DNA of 40,161 nt from Flavobacteriales bacterium (GCA_029245065.1 JAQWQB010000134.1:1-40161); one strand, 5' to 3'. Positions 16,033 through 24,386 are shown, numbered from the stretch's first letter. A program made the numbers and translations. The notes: generated by a model not told the origin, from the sequence alone.

Positions 16033-16959
16033 TTAAAACACGGGGCCATCCGGCAACAGGGTTCTGAAACCTCTTCCTTTCGTGAGGTATGTTTGCTTCA
16101 ACTGCTTATCGCCCAACCGTTCTGCTAATGCTTTCATATAGTTGAAAACAACAAACTGATGCAGCGGATCTAACTGCGTTTGTTGCACTTGCTGGTGCAT
16201 GGCATTTAATTGTTCAGAAGCGAAAGCTACTAGGTCATTCATTCCACCTTTGAAAAGGTTCTCATTGGTGGTGAAGCTATCTTCTATGAGTTTTAACATG
16301 ACCACCATTCGGATCTCGGTCACTTGCGGCAGCTTGTCTAGCAGTGTTTGAACGTTATTCAAATCGCCACCCCATTTGGGTTGTACCACATCTGCAGCAA
16401 ACACATATGCCCAAAAGGCATCAGATTCTTGATTTGTTGCGGCAACAAAATGATTCCAAGCTTCTTCTTGTTTACCGTCCAACAATTTCACTCTAATTTG
16501 TCGAATGGATTTCTCTAGGAAGAAAGACCTGCTGTTTTCAATAAGTTCGAGATGTTCTTTTGCCTTGTCTAAATTTGATTGGTATTTCAATTGTTCAGGA
16601 CGAGTAGCATGCGCAAAGGAAGAATTCAAATCGAATTGCCAGTTCAGGTGATGGTAGTGCGTTGCCAGAACCAATCCGTCTAGACCCGTTCCACCCTCAG
16701 TGCAAACCCACGATTGAAGAAGTTCTGTTTTTATAGTCAGGGCAAGTAAGTCTACAGCATAGCTTTGCTGATTGTAAGTTAATGCCCCAAATGCTTCCGC
16801 AGCACGTTGAAATTCACCTTCTTCAATTAAAATCTGGATCGATTTTAATTCAGTATTTCCGAAAGAATAATCAAGGGTTACCGTTGGGTTTTTGGAGAGG
16901 AATCGTTTTACCAAAAATGCAGCGATAGCAATGAATAGGAGGGCGGCAAGTAGTATCAA
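16033..16959 (-). CDS. Membrane-anchored helical-repeat protein, unknown function
   Basis: The first 18 residues (ILLAALLFIAIAAFLVKRF) form a membrane anchor. The rest is helical with a TPR-like rhythm (IQILIEEGEFQRAAEAFGAL, LDGKQEEAWNHFVAAT). The phrase VVQPKWGGD may point to DUF4034-type proteins, which is a weak memory-based guess. The start must be the TTG at 16959: an in-frame TAA lies immediately before it and no ATG occurs near the anchor. It is 308 residues long. It is convergent with the operon ending at 15900. Confidence 0.7.
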   Translation of the reverse strand: MILLAALLFIAIAAFLVKRFLSKNPTVTLDYSFGNTELKSIQILIEEGEFQRAAEAFGALTYNQQSYAVDLLALTIKTELLQSWVCTEGGTGLDGLVLATHYHHLNWQFDLNSSFAHATRPEQLKYQSNLDKAKEHLELIENSRSFFLEKSIRQIRVKLLDGKQEEAWNHFVAATNQESDAFWAYVFAADVVQPKWGGDLNNVQTLLDKLPQVTEIRMVVMLKLIEDSFTTNENLFKGGMNDLVAFASEQLNAMHQQVQQTQLDPLHQFVVFNYMKALAERLGDKQLKQTYLTKGRGFRTLLPDGPVF

Positions 16960-17068
16960 TTAGTTCAGTTTGGCCGTGAAGATAGGTGTGTGATTTAATA
17001 AAACAAAATGAAAAGATATCAGTGAAGTGCAAAACCAAAACGGGTTGGTATGCATATGCTTGTTCGTC

Positions 17069-17848
17069 TTATTTCTTTTCTAGCGGTTTGGCGAACTGGG
17101 TTTCATTAATGGACATGTGGAATTCATTTGAAATTAGACTGTCCTTCGCGTTGTAAAGCTTCATTCGACAGTTCGTGTAAAAATCACCGCTGCACTTAAT
17201 GCCCCGGGTCATCATCATATGATTTGGTGGGAGCATGAAATTGAAATAACTATTCCCACACCAGCTGTTGGACCAATACTCAATCGGTTTCCAGTCACCA
17301 TCTGAATCTACTGCTTCAACAATCATCATTAGGCTTCCATCTTGAACTTCAACTTCTGCATAGTCCGAGCCTGAAGTGTTTGCCAGATAGATAGGGAAGC
17401 TTTTTACCTGTTGAATAAGTGTGTCGTCTTGTAGAACCTCACTCTCGGTATCAAAGAATCTATAAAAAAGACCGCTTGCCCAAATTGGTTCTTTTGTCAT
17501 TGAAAGCTCATTTGTAGTGTCAGCTATGAGTTGAAGATTAGTATTAGATACTGGGAGCATTTCGATTTCGCCAGACTTAAAGAACTGATAATGCATGCAG
17601 TTTTGCAAAGATGGTGGTGATAATAAATCAAGGGTGTCTTGAATTGAGTCCATTCGTTCAATGTTATACCAAGCGTTTAACATATACTCAGGGGAGAGGC
17701 ACAATGTAGTCCCTTCTCCAATTCCGATAATTTTAGGTATTCGGAAGGGAGGAGAAAAGGATTGAACGAAGCGATCTCCTGTACCAAACAAACAGATGGA
17801 AATCATGCTTATAGACGTCACGATGGCTATTACAACAATGTTTTTCAT
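17069..17848 (-). CDS. Hypothetical membrane-anchored or exported protein
   Basis: From the ATG at 17848 the 259-residue product begins KNIVVIAIVTSISMISICLFG, a signal or anchor sequence; the in-frame ATG at 17911 adds 21 residues with no clear role. The mature part is mostly beta-strand with Cys residues near the C-terminus (WCGNSYFNF, IKCSGDFYTNCRMK). No family is recognised, and lineage-restricted is the best description. Confidence 0.6.
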   Translation of the reverse strand: MKNIVVIAIVTSISMISICLFGTGDRFVQSFSPPFRIPKIIGIGEGTTLCLSPEYMLNAWYNIERMDSIQDTLDLLSPPSLQNCMHYQFFKSGEIEMLPVSNTNLQLIADTTNELSMTKEPIWASGLFYRFFDTESEVLQDDTLIQQVKSFPIYLANTSGSDYAEVEVQDGSLMMIVEAVDSDGDWKPIEYWSNSWCGNSYFNFMLPPNHMMMTRGIKCSGDFYTNCRMKLYNAKDSLISNEFHMSINETQFAKPLEKK

Positions 17849-17919
17849 GAGTGCTAATATGTTATAATTGGTAACGACAAAGTCACCAACTATATTGACC
17901 AGCTGCGGCATTTAAAATA

Positions 17920-18183
17920 TCAAAGCTTAACAATCAACGGTAACGTGGGCCTTAAATCGAAACGTTGATTACGTTTATTGTTGTCAAATTCAACGTCCAT
18001 TAAATGCGAAGATCCCGACTGTACGTTCAATTGCTTCAGATTGTTGAGGACATCTACGGTCTTAGAGTCCGCATCTAGCCCAACAGAAGAGATCTTGATA
18101 GAAGTAATCTTCTCAGCACCATTAGGATGCTTGGAAAAACGAACGTTTGAAAGATAAAAAAAGCATGACGAACCTGAAATCAA
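17920..18183 (-). pseudogene. Uncertain 87-residue frame, possible gene remnant
   Basis: The frame reads plausibly from about residue 25 on (ITSIKISSVGLDADSKTVDV, ending RPTLPLIVKL), but its first residues lack a signal peptide or a conserved start. Just upstream, in another frame (18186-18245), a short piece beginning MEIIREEFSRF and ending HYKQ precedes a stop and abuts the hairpin-repeat array at 18257. Two unrelated short fragments beside a repeat suggest decayed genes. A genuine small protein cannot be excluded. Confidence 0.35.
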
Positions 18184-18256
18184 TCATTGTTTGTAGTGCT
18201 TTATCCATTCAATGAACCTACTAAATTCCTCCCGAATAATCTCCATTCCCTGACAC

Positions 18257-18334
18257 GGATGCCCCGCTTGCGTGCATCCATACGCCCCGCTTGTGCGCAT
18301 CCCTCGCTTATGCGAATCTTTCGCTTGTGCCTCC
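18257..18334. repeat. Array of about four degenerate hairpin units (family A)
   Basis: The first unit (18257-18279) has outer arms GGATGC and GCATCC and inner arms CGC and GCG around TT. The second (18280-18302) keeps CCCCGCTTG and GCATCC but has lost part of the left arm. Two shorter pieces follow (CTCGCTTATGCGAATC and TTTCGCTTGTGCCTCC). Related single copies lie at 24245 and 24364. The rest of the gene-free stretch 18184-18441 holds only a possible promoter box. Confidence 0.65.
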
Positions 18335-18412
18335 CAATCGAGTCCCCATTCACCTAAGAGCTTTTAAAATAGCCACTCAACACATTCTTTCGCCACTTTT
18401 AGATTTTCCTAT

Positions 18413-18420
18413 TACCTTCC
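18413..18420 (+). promoter_or_regulatory. Candidate -7 box for the tricorn-type protease gene
   Basis: TACCTTCC lies 21 bases upstream of the ATG at 18442. It is a partial match to TAnnTTTG and similar to boxes before other genes here. Confidence 0.25.
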
Positions 18421-18441
18421 ATCTCATAACCTTTAATCAGT

Positions 18442-21400
18442 ATGAAAAGATTACTTTCCCTAGCAAGCCTGCTCTTGGCTGCTACGTCGATTTTCGCTCA
18501 AGAAATCCCTATGTGGATGCGGAATGCGGCCATTTCTCCAGACGGACAAACCGTTGCCTTCAGCTACAAAGGAGATCTTTATACCGTGCCATCCTCAGGA
18601 GGGACGGCCAGACCGTTAACCGTTCATGAAGCCATTGATGTTGACCCCGTATGGTCGCACGACGGAACCATGATTGCTTTCGCTTCAAATAGATACGGCA
18701 ACAACGATGTGTACCTCGTTCCCGCTAGCGGAGGTGAAGAAACCCGCTTGACATTCAACTCTGCTGGAGATTCTCCTTCAGATTTCTCAATAGACAATAA
18801 ACACATCATTTTTTCATCCAGTAGATTAGACGATGCGAGCAATCAGCAATTCCCTTCAGGCGTGCTTTCTGAACTGTACAGTGTTCCTGTAACAGGTGGT
18901 AGAGTAACACAAGTTATGACCACTCCAGCGGTAGATGCAAAGTACTCTCCAGACGGATCTCAATTGATTTTCCATGATAGAAAAGGGTACGAAGACGATT
19001 TTAGAAAGCACCATACGTCAAGCGTAACAAGAGATATTTGGAGCTACACTATTGCCGACGGCTCGTATAAAATGGTTTCGTCATTTGATGGGGAAGACAG
19101 AACGCCACTTTTTTCTCAAGATGGTACTTCAATGTACTACCTCAGTGAAGTTTCTGGTTCGTTCAACGTTCATAAAATGAGCTTGAAATCAAAAACAACA
19201 AGTCAACTTACCAAACTATCGAAACATCCAGTTCGTTCTCTGAGTATGTCCTCGAATGGGACCATGTGCTTTTCGTACCACGGAGAATTATACTTGCTCA
19301 AGGAAGGAGCAGTAATTCAGAAGATGGAAATTGACATTCGCAATGGAAGTAGAACCAATGCCACTGCCACTAAATCAGTTCGAAATGCACAAGAGATTGC
19401 TGTTTCTCCGAATGGAAAAGAAGTAGCTTTTATTCACCGAGGTGAAGTCTTTGTTACTTCGGTTAAAGAAGGTACTACCAAACGAATTACCTCCACACCC
19501 GAACAAGAACGTTCTATTGATTTTAGTCCGGATGGAAGAGCAATTCTCTACGCTAGTGAACGAAACGGAAGTTGGAACCTCTACCAAAGTAAAATTACGC
19601 GTGAGGCAGAAATGTACTTTTTCAATAGCACATTGGTGAACGAAGAAGTACTTCTAGAATCGGCTCAAGAAACGTTTCAGCCAAGCTACTCACCTGATGG
19701 AAAAGAAGTGGCGTTCTTGGAGCAAAGAACTGCTTTGAAGGTCATCAACATAGCCTCAAAAGAGGTGAGAGAAATAATGCCAGCCAATAGGCAGTATTCG
19801 TATTCAGATGGAGATCAGCATTATGATTGGTCGCCGGATGGGAAGTGGTTTTTAGTTGGGTTCCTTCAAGACAAACAATGGATTGATCAAGCCGGATTGG
19901 TTTCTGCTGATGGCAAGGGCGAAATTGTCAACCTCACTAAGAGTGGATACGGCGCTTATGGAGCGCAGTGGATGATGGAAGGGAAGATGATGATGTACTT
20001 CTCTTCAAAAGATGGGATGAAAAACCACGCAAGTTGGGGAGGAGAGTCTGATGTGTACGCCATGTTCTTCACCCAAGAAGCCTACGATGAGTTCATGCTG
20101 AGTGAGGAAGACTTCGAACTGAAGAAGGAAGCATCGAAAGAAGAAGGTGAAGAAGAAGAAGACGATAATAAGAAGAAAAAAGGGAAGAAGGGCAAAGACG
20201 AAGAAGAAAAGCCTGAAATGGAACCCATCAAAATAGAGTTGGATGGGATAGAAGACCGCATGAGAAGGCTTACGATTCATTCTTCGCAAGTGTCAGACGC
20301 TTACGTTTCAAATGATGGCGGACTCCTGTTTTACCTCACACGATTCGAAAAGGGTTACGATTTATGGCAGACTAATTTGAGAACGCGTGAAACGAAAGTC
20401 TTAGCAAAATTAGGCCAAGGTGGAGGAAGCATCGTTCCAGATAAAAAGGGAGAAAACTTATTTGTTCTCGCGAATGGTTCCGTACAGAAAATCGACATCA
20501 AATCAGGAAAGCCTTCGCCTGTCAAGATCAATGGCGAAATGATTTTGGACGAAGCGGGGGAGCGCGCATACCTGTTTGAGCATGTTTGGCGTCAAGTTCG
20601 CGAGAAGTTCTACGTGAAAGATTTACAAGGGGTTGATTGGGACTTTTACAAAGCAGAATATGCGAAGCTGCTACCTAGCATTAATAACAACCATGATTTC
20701 GCCGAAATGCTTGCTGAAATGTTGGGTGAACTCAACGCTTCGCATACCGGGGCGAGGTATTTCGAAGGAATGGAAAATAGTGATCAAACGGCCTCTTTCG
20801 GTTTGTTTTATGATCAGCAATGGACCGGCGATGGCCTGAAAATCACTGAAGTGATGGACAAAAGCCCGGTCGTAAAAGAAGATTCAAAAATCAAAGCAGG
20901 TGTGATCATTGAAAAGATCAATGGGAACACGCTTACAACCGATGTGAATGAGTTCCAGTTTATGAACCGTATCGCAGGAAAGCCAACCTTGCTTTCTTTG
21001 TACAACACAAAGACCAAAGAGCGATGGGAAGAAACAGTGAAGCCAATAGGTCGTGGAATGGAATATCAACTCCGTTACGAAAGATGGGTGAAAAATTGCC
21101 GAGCTATTGTAGATGAATTGTCAAATGGCGAAATCGGATACGTCCACGTACGTGGAATGAATGATTACAGCTATCGAACGGTGTACGATGAAGCATTGGG
21201 AAGAAATCACGACAAACGTGCGCTAATTGTAGACACCCGTTTTAATGGCGGAGGATGGCTGCATGATGACCTGGCAACTTTCCTCTCTGGGAAAGACTAC
21301 ATTACATTCATGCCACGTGGACAGAACCTTGGAAATGAACCCCAATTTAAGTGGAGGAAGCCATCATGTGTTGTTATGAGCGAAAGTAATTATTCAGATG

Positions 21401-21669
21401 CACACATGTTCCCATATACCTATAAAGCGCTTGGAATTGGGCAATTAATAGGGATGCCGGTACCAGGGACGGGAACGGCCGTTTGGTGGGAACGCCTTCA
21501 AAACGGGGTCGTTTTCGGAATTCCTCAAGTGGGAATGGTAGATGTTGACGGAGACTACCTAGAAAACAAACAACTGGAGCCCGATGTGAAAGTGGCCAAC
21601 GAACCAGGTGTGGTAACAGAAGGCCGAGATCAGCAGCTGGAAGAGGCTGTCAACGCGTTAAGTAACTAA
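18442..21669 (+). CDS. Tricorn-type S41 protease with propeller, PDZ and catalytic domains
   Basis: The 1075-residue protein has a signal peptide (cleaved after SIFAQ), then TolB/PD40 propeller blades in two groups (about 25-300 and 310-540; SPDGQTVAFSYKGDLY is typical). A Glu/Lys-rich insert (about 553-597) and a tricorn C1-like region follow. A PDZ domain (about 790-870) and an S41 core complete it. Candidate catalytic residues are Ser767-His768 (NASHTG), Ser985 (NYSDAHMF) and Glu1041 (YLENKQLEPD). Their spacing matches the tetrad of Thermoplasma tricorn within two residues. Gly residues in NGGGWLHDD fit the oxyanion site. Archaeal tricorn is cytosolic and degrades peptides; this one is probably periplasmic. 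It is a single-gene unit closed by the terminator at 21698. Confidence 0.93.
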   Translation: MKRLLSLASLLLAATSIFAQEIPMWMRNAAISPDGQTVAFSYKGDLYTVPSSGGTARPLTVHEAIDVDPVWSHDGTMIAFASNRYGNNDVYLVPASGGEETRLTFNSAGDSPSDFSIDNKHIIFSSSRLDDASNQQFPSGVLSELYSVPVTGGRVTQVMTTPAVDAKYSPDGSQLIFHDRKGYEDDFRKHHTSSVTRDIWSYTIADGSYKMVSSFDGEDRTPLFSQDGTSMYYLSEVSGSFNVHKMSLKSKTTSQLTKLSKHPVRSLSMSSNGTMCFSYHGELYLLKEGAVIQKMEIDIRNGSRTNATATKSVRNAQEIAVSPNGKEVAFIHRGEVFVTSVKEGTTKRITSTPEQERSIDFSPDGRAILYASERNGSWNLYQSKITREAEMYFFNSTLVNEEVLLESAQETFQPSYSPDGKEVAFLEQRTALKVINIASKEVREIMPANRQYSYSDGDQHYDWSPDGKWFLVGFLQDKQWIDQAGLVSADGKGEIVNLTKSGYGAYGAQWMMEGKMMMYFSSKDGMKNHASWGGESDVYAMFFTQEAYDEFMLSEEDFELKKEASKEEGEEEEDDNKKKKGKKGKDEEEKPEMEPIKIELDGIEDRMRRLTIHSSQVSDAYVSNDGGLLFYLTRFEKGYDLWQTNLRTRETKVLAKLGQGGGSIVPDKKGENLFVLANGSVQKIDIKSGKPSPVKINGEMILDEAGERAYLFEHVWRQVREKFYVKDLQGVDWDFYKAEYAKLLPSINNNHDFAEMLAEMLGELNASHTGARYFEGMENSDQTASFGLFYDQQWTGDGLKITEVMDKSPVVKEDSKIKAGVIIEKINGNTLTTDVNEFQFMNRIAGKPTLLSLYNTKTKERWEETVKPIGRGMEYQLRYERWVKNCRAIVDELSNGEIGYVHVRGMNDYSYRTVYDEALGRNHDKRALIVDTRFNGGGWLHDDLATFLSGKDYITFMPRGQNLGNEPQFKWRKPSCVVMSESNYSDAHMFPYTYKALGIGQLIGMPVPGTGTAVWWERLQNGVVFGIPQVGMVDVDGDYLENKQLEPDVKVANEPGVVTEGRDQQLEEAVNALSN

Positions 21670-21697
21670 TAAAGACATTCCTTTGAATGGATATGTG

Positions 21698-21730
21698 ATA
21701 GCCACGAGCCTTGCTCGTGGCTATTTTTTT
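21698..21730 (+). terminator. Strong intrinsic terminator (also hairpin repeat copy, family B)
   Basis: A perfect 12-bp stem (ATAGCCACGAGC and GCTCGTGGCTAT) with a CTT loop runs into seven Ts, 28 bp after the tricorn gene stop. The T-run overlaps the stop codon of the convergent HTTM-DCC gene. On the minus strand no T-run follows, so it serves mainly the plus strand. The core matches the hairpin at 13581. Confidence 0.88.
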
Positions 21731-22955
21731 AACCCAACAACCTCCCGCGTTCCTCGGCAGTAGGCATTCGACAGGTTTCCTTTTTCCCGAACCATTTGTA
21801 TCGATTTCGAGCAATTAAGTCATACACTGCATTGCGAATTGGTTTTGGTATAATCCGCAGGAAAGAAAGTACACGCCACAATCCTCCAAGGTCTTTCAAG
21901 ATCAATAAAACGGCACTTGATTTCGAATGGATGGTTCCTTCTCTGAAGTATATAATGGAGCCGGGCGTCTCTTCTTGAGGCACCTCTGCGTGTTGTTTTG
22001 CTGTTTCGCCCTGAAGCGAAGCGAATTTCAACACACCTTCTTCGTCTTCGTTCATTAGGAAGTCAACAGTGCTGTTGCAAATACTGCACACCCCGTCGAA
22101 AAAGACGATACGCTGTGCAGCGGGATTCGCTTTTCGTCGTGTTAAGGCACTTTTCATCCACCTTGAATCGAAGGTGAAGACATGAATCATTAGCATTCCG
22201 ACTGTTAGATCAGCAAAATCTACAATAGCGATGATGCCGAAATGCATCAATACCATTCCAAGCCAAGCAAAAGGACGCGTTCTTTTGAGTAGTGCTAGCG
22301 GAAGAAACAATGCTTCCATTGCCAAAATGGCCCACGTTTTCAGATGCAAAATGCTTTCCGGCAGCATAAGAAACCACTCTCTAAACGGCGTGTCACGTGC
22401 CAATGGATTGTTCAGTAAGTGGATGATGGCTGACCCATCTCTCCAACTCGGAGCTATCCATTTATCGAAACCGCTGATGGTATAACTAACGGCCATAATT
22501 GCCCATGCGCCATAAAACAGGAGCGGAGGCATGCGCCAATTCTCCTTGGTTTTATCCAGTGCCAGCGGTTCACCTGTGGGGAGGACTGCGGAAACAAGTA
22601 AGAGAAATCCGATGAAGGGCAGCCCCGGATTACTAATCAGGTTATTGCGCCCGAATAGACTGATCCAACCGACCCACAACAATAGCGCCACCCAGTTTCG
22701 TTTGAATCCGATGGTGAACAGAAGAGCTAATACACTTAATGTAACAAGCACGCCCGTCACAAAAGAAGGGCTGTCACTGATGTCGAATAACCCTGGGATT
22801 GCTCCGTGCGTGAAGTTGAGGCTAGCTCTAGGGAAAATACCTTCGTTGCTAAAGACCTCTGTTCCGTAGGGAATTAGGCCTATAAAATGTTGCAACAAGT
22901 ACACACCGAGAAGGATGCGAAACAGTGCGAAATGATAGGGGTTATAGCTTTTCAT
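21729..22955 (-). CDS. HTTM membrane enzyme-like domain fused to DCC thiol-disulfide domain
   Basis: Starting at the ATG at 22955, the protein has 408 residues. Residues 1 to about 270 form a multi-pass HTTM domain (the family that includes the membrane part of vitamin K-dependent gamma-carboxylase; FALFRILLGVYLLQHF, YTISGFDKWIAPSWRDG). Residues about 283-400 form a DCC/DUF393 domain (IVFFDGVCSICNSTVDF with Cys290 and Cys293, then KFASLQGETA), thought to act in thiol-disulfide exchange. The start overlaps the upstream gene's stop as ATGA, which indicates translational coupling. An upstream in-frame ATG at 23078 would lie wholly inside that gene and is rejected. The substrate is unknown. Confidence 0.9.
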   Translation of the reverse strand: MKSYNPYHFALFRILLGVYLLQHFIGLIPYGTEVFSNEGIFPRASLNFTHGAIPGLFDISDSPSFVTGVLVTLSVLALLFTIGFKRNWVALLLWVGWISLFGRNNLISNPGLPFIGFLLLVSAVLPTGEPLALDKTKENWRMPPLLFYGAWAIMAVSYTISGFDKWIAPSWRDGSAIIHLLNNPLARDTPFREWFLMLPESILHLKTWAILAMEALFLPLALLKRTRPFAWLGMVLMHFGIIAIVDFADLTVGMLMIHVFTFDSRWMKSALTRRKANPAAQRIVFFDGVCSICNSTVDFLMNEDEEGVLKFASLQGETAKQHAEVPQEETPGSIIYFREGTIHSKSSAVLLILKDLGGLWRVLSFLRIIPKPIRNAVYDLIARNRYKWFGKKETCRMPTAEERGRLLG

Positions 22956-23416
22956 TCGTCGCAAGATGTTTCCAAAAGCCAAGCGGTATCGCAGTTTTTG
23001 GTGCGTGAAACAATGCGAATGGAAATCTCCTCTGCAGTAGATGGAATTCCGAGTTCTTCTTTCAATGTTCCAGTGCAAGTACCATAGTTCAACACAGCTC
23101 CCCAGAGTGAATCTGGTAACACAGGGCCGTATGAAATGGCAGCGCCGTAGATGTTTCTTCGGTTGTAAGGACCTTCAAGTTTGTTGTACATTTCAGGGGT
23201 AATCAGGTCTGAATAATGGTTGCCCAAGGAATCCTCGTATTGAATGTAGAAATCAGAGGCGAATGTTTCAACGCCTCTGACTTCTGTAAATACAATGGGC
23301 AAAGGAGCCGTGCACATGGCTTGTCCAAGCGCTCTTACGGGCTTCACTCCAGACAAATAACCGATGATTTGTAAGGAACCAAGCAACAGGACCAAGATGT
23401 ACAAAGCCTTTCTCAT
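22952..23416 (-). CDS. Exported or anchored protein, unknown function, coupled to HTTM-DCC
   Basis: A 154-residue product beginning with a hydrophobic segment (ALYILVLLLGSLQIIGYLSG) and continuing with a soluble part carrying four Cys (AMCTAPLP, YGTCTGTL, TKNCDTAWL, ETSCDE) that could form disulfides. Both ends overlap neighbours by four bases (ATGA), with the desaturase-family gene upstream and HTTM-DCC downstream. The tight coupling and the paired Cys suggest a periplasmic partner of the HTTM-DCC protein, perhaps a redox substrate; this is inference. Confidence 0.75.
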   Translation of the reverse strand: MRKALYILVLLLGSLQIIGYLSGVKPVRALGQAMCTAPLPIVFTEVRGVETFASDFYIQYEDSLGNHYSDLITPEMYNKLEGPYNRRNIYGAAISYGPVLPDSLWGAVLNYGTCTGTLKEELGIPSTAEEISIRIVSRTKNCDTAWLLETSCDE

Positions 23417-24156
23417 GATGGGTTCTTTTGAGGCGGGTAGGGGTTGTTGACGTTTTTGAAGAACATCATATCCGCAAGTTTTTCTTCCCGGTCACCTGAG
23501 AAGCCACATTCGCCATCCATTTTCTTTGGGTTGTAGAATGTGCCGAAAAGCATATCCCACAAAGGAATGTCTGAAAAGTTATTGAAGTGTTTCCCTTTTT
23601 GGTGATGAATTCTGTGCATTTCCGGACGCTGGAATAAGTAACCCAACCAGTGAGGAGTAGCGATGTTCATGTGGTACACGTATTCGCCAACACTCGCAAA
23701 CAACAAACTCCATGCGGCGCCTTCTAAACTCAATCCCAATAGCAAGAAGTTCACGCTTCCGATGATGATTGAATTGCACACGATCTCCAGCGGATGCTTG
23801 TAAAAAGAAGTAATGGTTTCGATTCTGTTAGGACTGTGATGTACCTGATGAAACGCCAGCCAAAGGAAGTTTACGGTATGGCGCCATCTGTGCCACCAAT
23901 AAAAGACGAAGGTGAGAATGAGGTAAGCAATCAATCCGCCCCAGGCTGGGTGCATTGCGGCATTGAAATCGAACAAACTGAACGATAGCAACCATTTATC
24001 CCAGGTGATTTTACCCAAGAAAATAACACCGAGTTGAATTACATTGATGATGATTACGCGCGTCCACCAGCCGGGGACATGCGGAAGTTTTTGATCAGGA
24101 ACGATTCGTTCCAATACAATCAGCCCAAGGCCAATCCCTATTATTAGAGTTAACAT
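23413..24156 (-). CDS. Sterol desaturase / fatty acid hydroxylase-family membrane enzyme
   Basis: This 247-residue integral membrane protein shows the di-iron histidine clusters of the family: HRWRH (His89, His93), HQVHH (His103, His106, His107) and HRIHH (His181, His184, His185), followed by FNNFSDIPLWDMLFGTFYNP. Such enzymes hydroxylate or desaturate lipids with O2 at a non-heme di-iron site; the substrate here is unknown (fatty acid, carotenoid or ether lipid are all possible). It is the first gene of a coupled three-gene operon. Confidence 0.93.
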   Translation of the reverse strand: MLTLIIGIGLGLIVLERIVPDQKLPHVPGWWTRVIIINVIQLGVIFLGKITWDKWLLSFSLFDFNAAMHPAWGGLIAYLILTFVFYWWHRWRHTVNFLWLAFHQVHHSPNRIETITSFYKHPLEIVCNSIIIGSVNFLLLGLSLEGAAWSLLFASVGEYVYHMNIATPHWLGYLFQRPEMHRIHHQKGKHFNNFSDIPLWDMLFGTFYNPKKMDGECGFSGDREEKLADMMFFKNVNNPYPPQKNPS

Positions 24157-24244
24157 AGTTGGTAATATTAGTTTAATGACTCCAAAGTTGAACGTTCAAA
24201 CCCTAAAAATCAATTTTCAATTGCAAAAGAATGTTATCCGATAG

Positions 24245-24267
24245 GGACGCTCCGCTTGCGTGCGTCC
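24245..24267. repeat. Hairpin repeat, family A, best-paired copy
   Basis: Outer arms GGACGC and GCGTCC and inner arms CGC and GCG around TT are separated by short bulges. Compared with the copy at 18257 (GGATGC and GCATCC), one T-A pair has become C-G, so pairing is preserved while the sequence changes. Confidence 0.65.
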
Positions 24268-24363
24268 TCCAAAATGTTGGAAATCAAACACTCAGGGGAA
24301 ATAGGACGTCGAATTGGAAAATGGTGGCATGAACAAAACAACAATGACCGTGTAACCCGACAA

Positions 24364-24386
24364 GGATGCTCCGCTTACTCGCGTCC
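24364..24386. repeat. Hairpin repeat, family A, degenerate copy
   Basis: Arms GGATGC and GCGTCC still pair with one T-G wobble, but the inner GCG has become ACT. The 12 bases before it (CCCGACAA) resemble those before the copy at 24245 (TCCGATAG), so the repeat unit extends upstream of the hairpin. Confidence 0.55.

Noticed and set aside
18257-18334. Possible CRISPR array because of regularly repeated short units.
   Set aside because: Units are only about 16-23 bp, degenerate and contiguous, with no unique spacers and no cas genes; they are hairpin repeats.
20005-20289. Phe/Leu-rich minus-strand frame inside the tricorn gene.
   Set aside because: It is the antisense of the Glu/Lys-rich insert (GAA/AAG codons read as TTC/CTT); it is not a membrane protein gene.
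22956-23078. ATG at 23078 as the start of the HTTM-DCC gene.
   Set aside because: The extension lies entirely within the upstream coupled gene; the ATGA overlap at 22952-22955 is the expected start.
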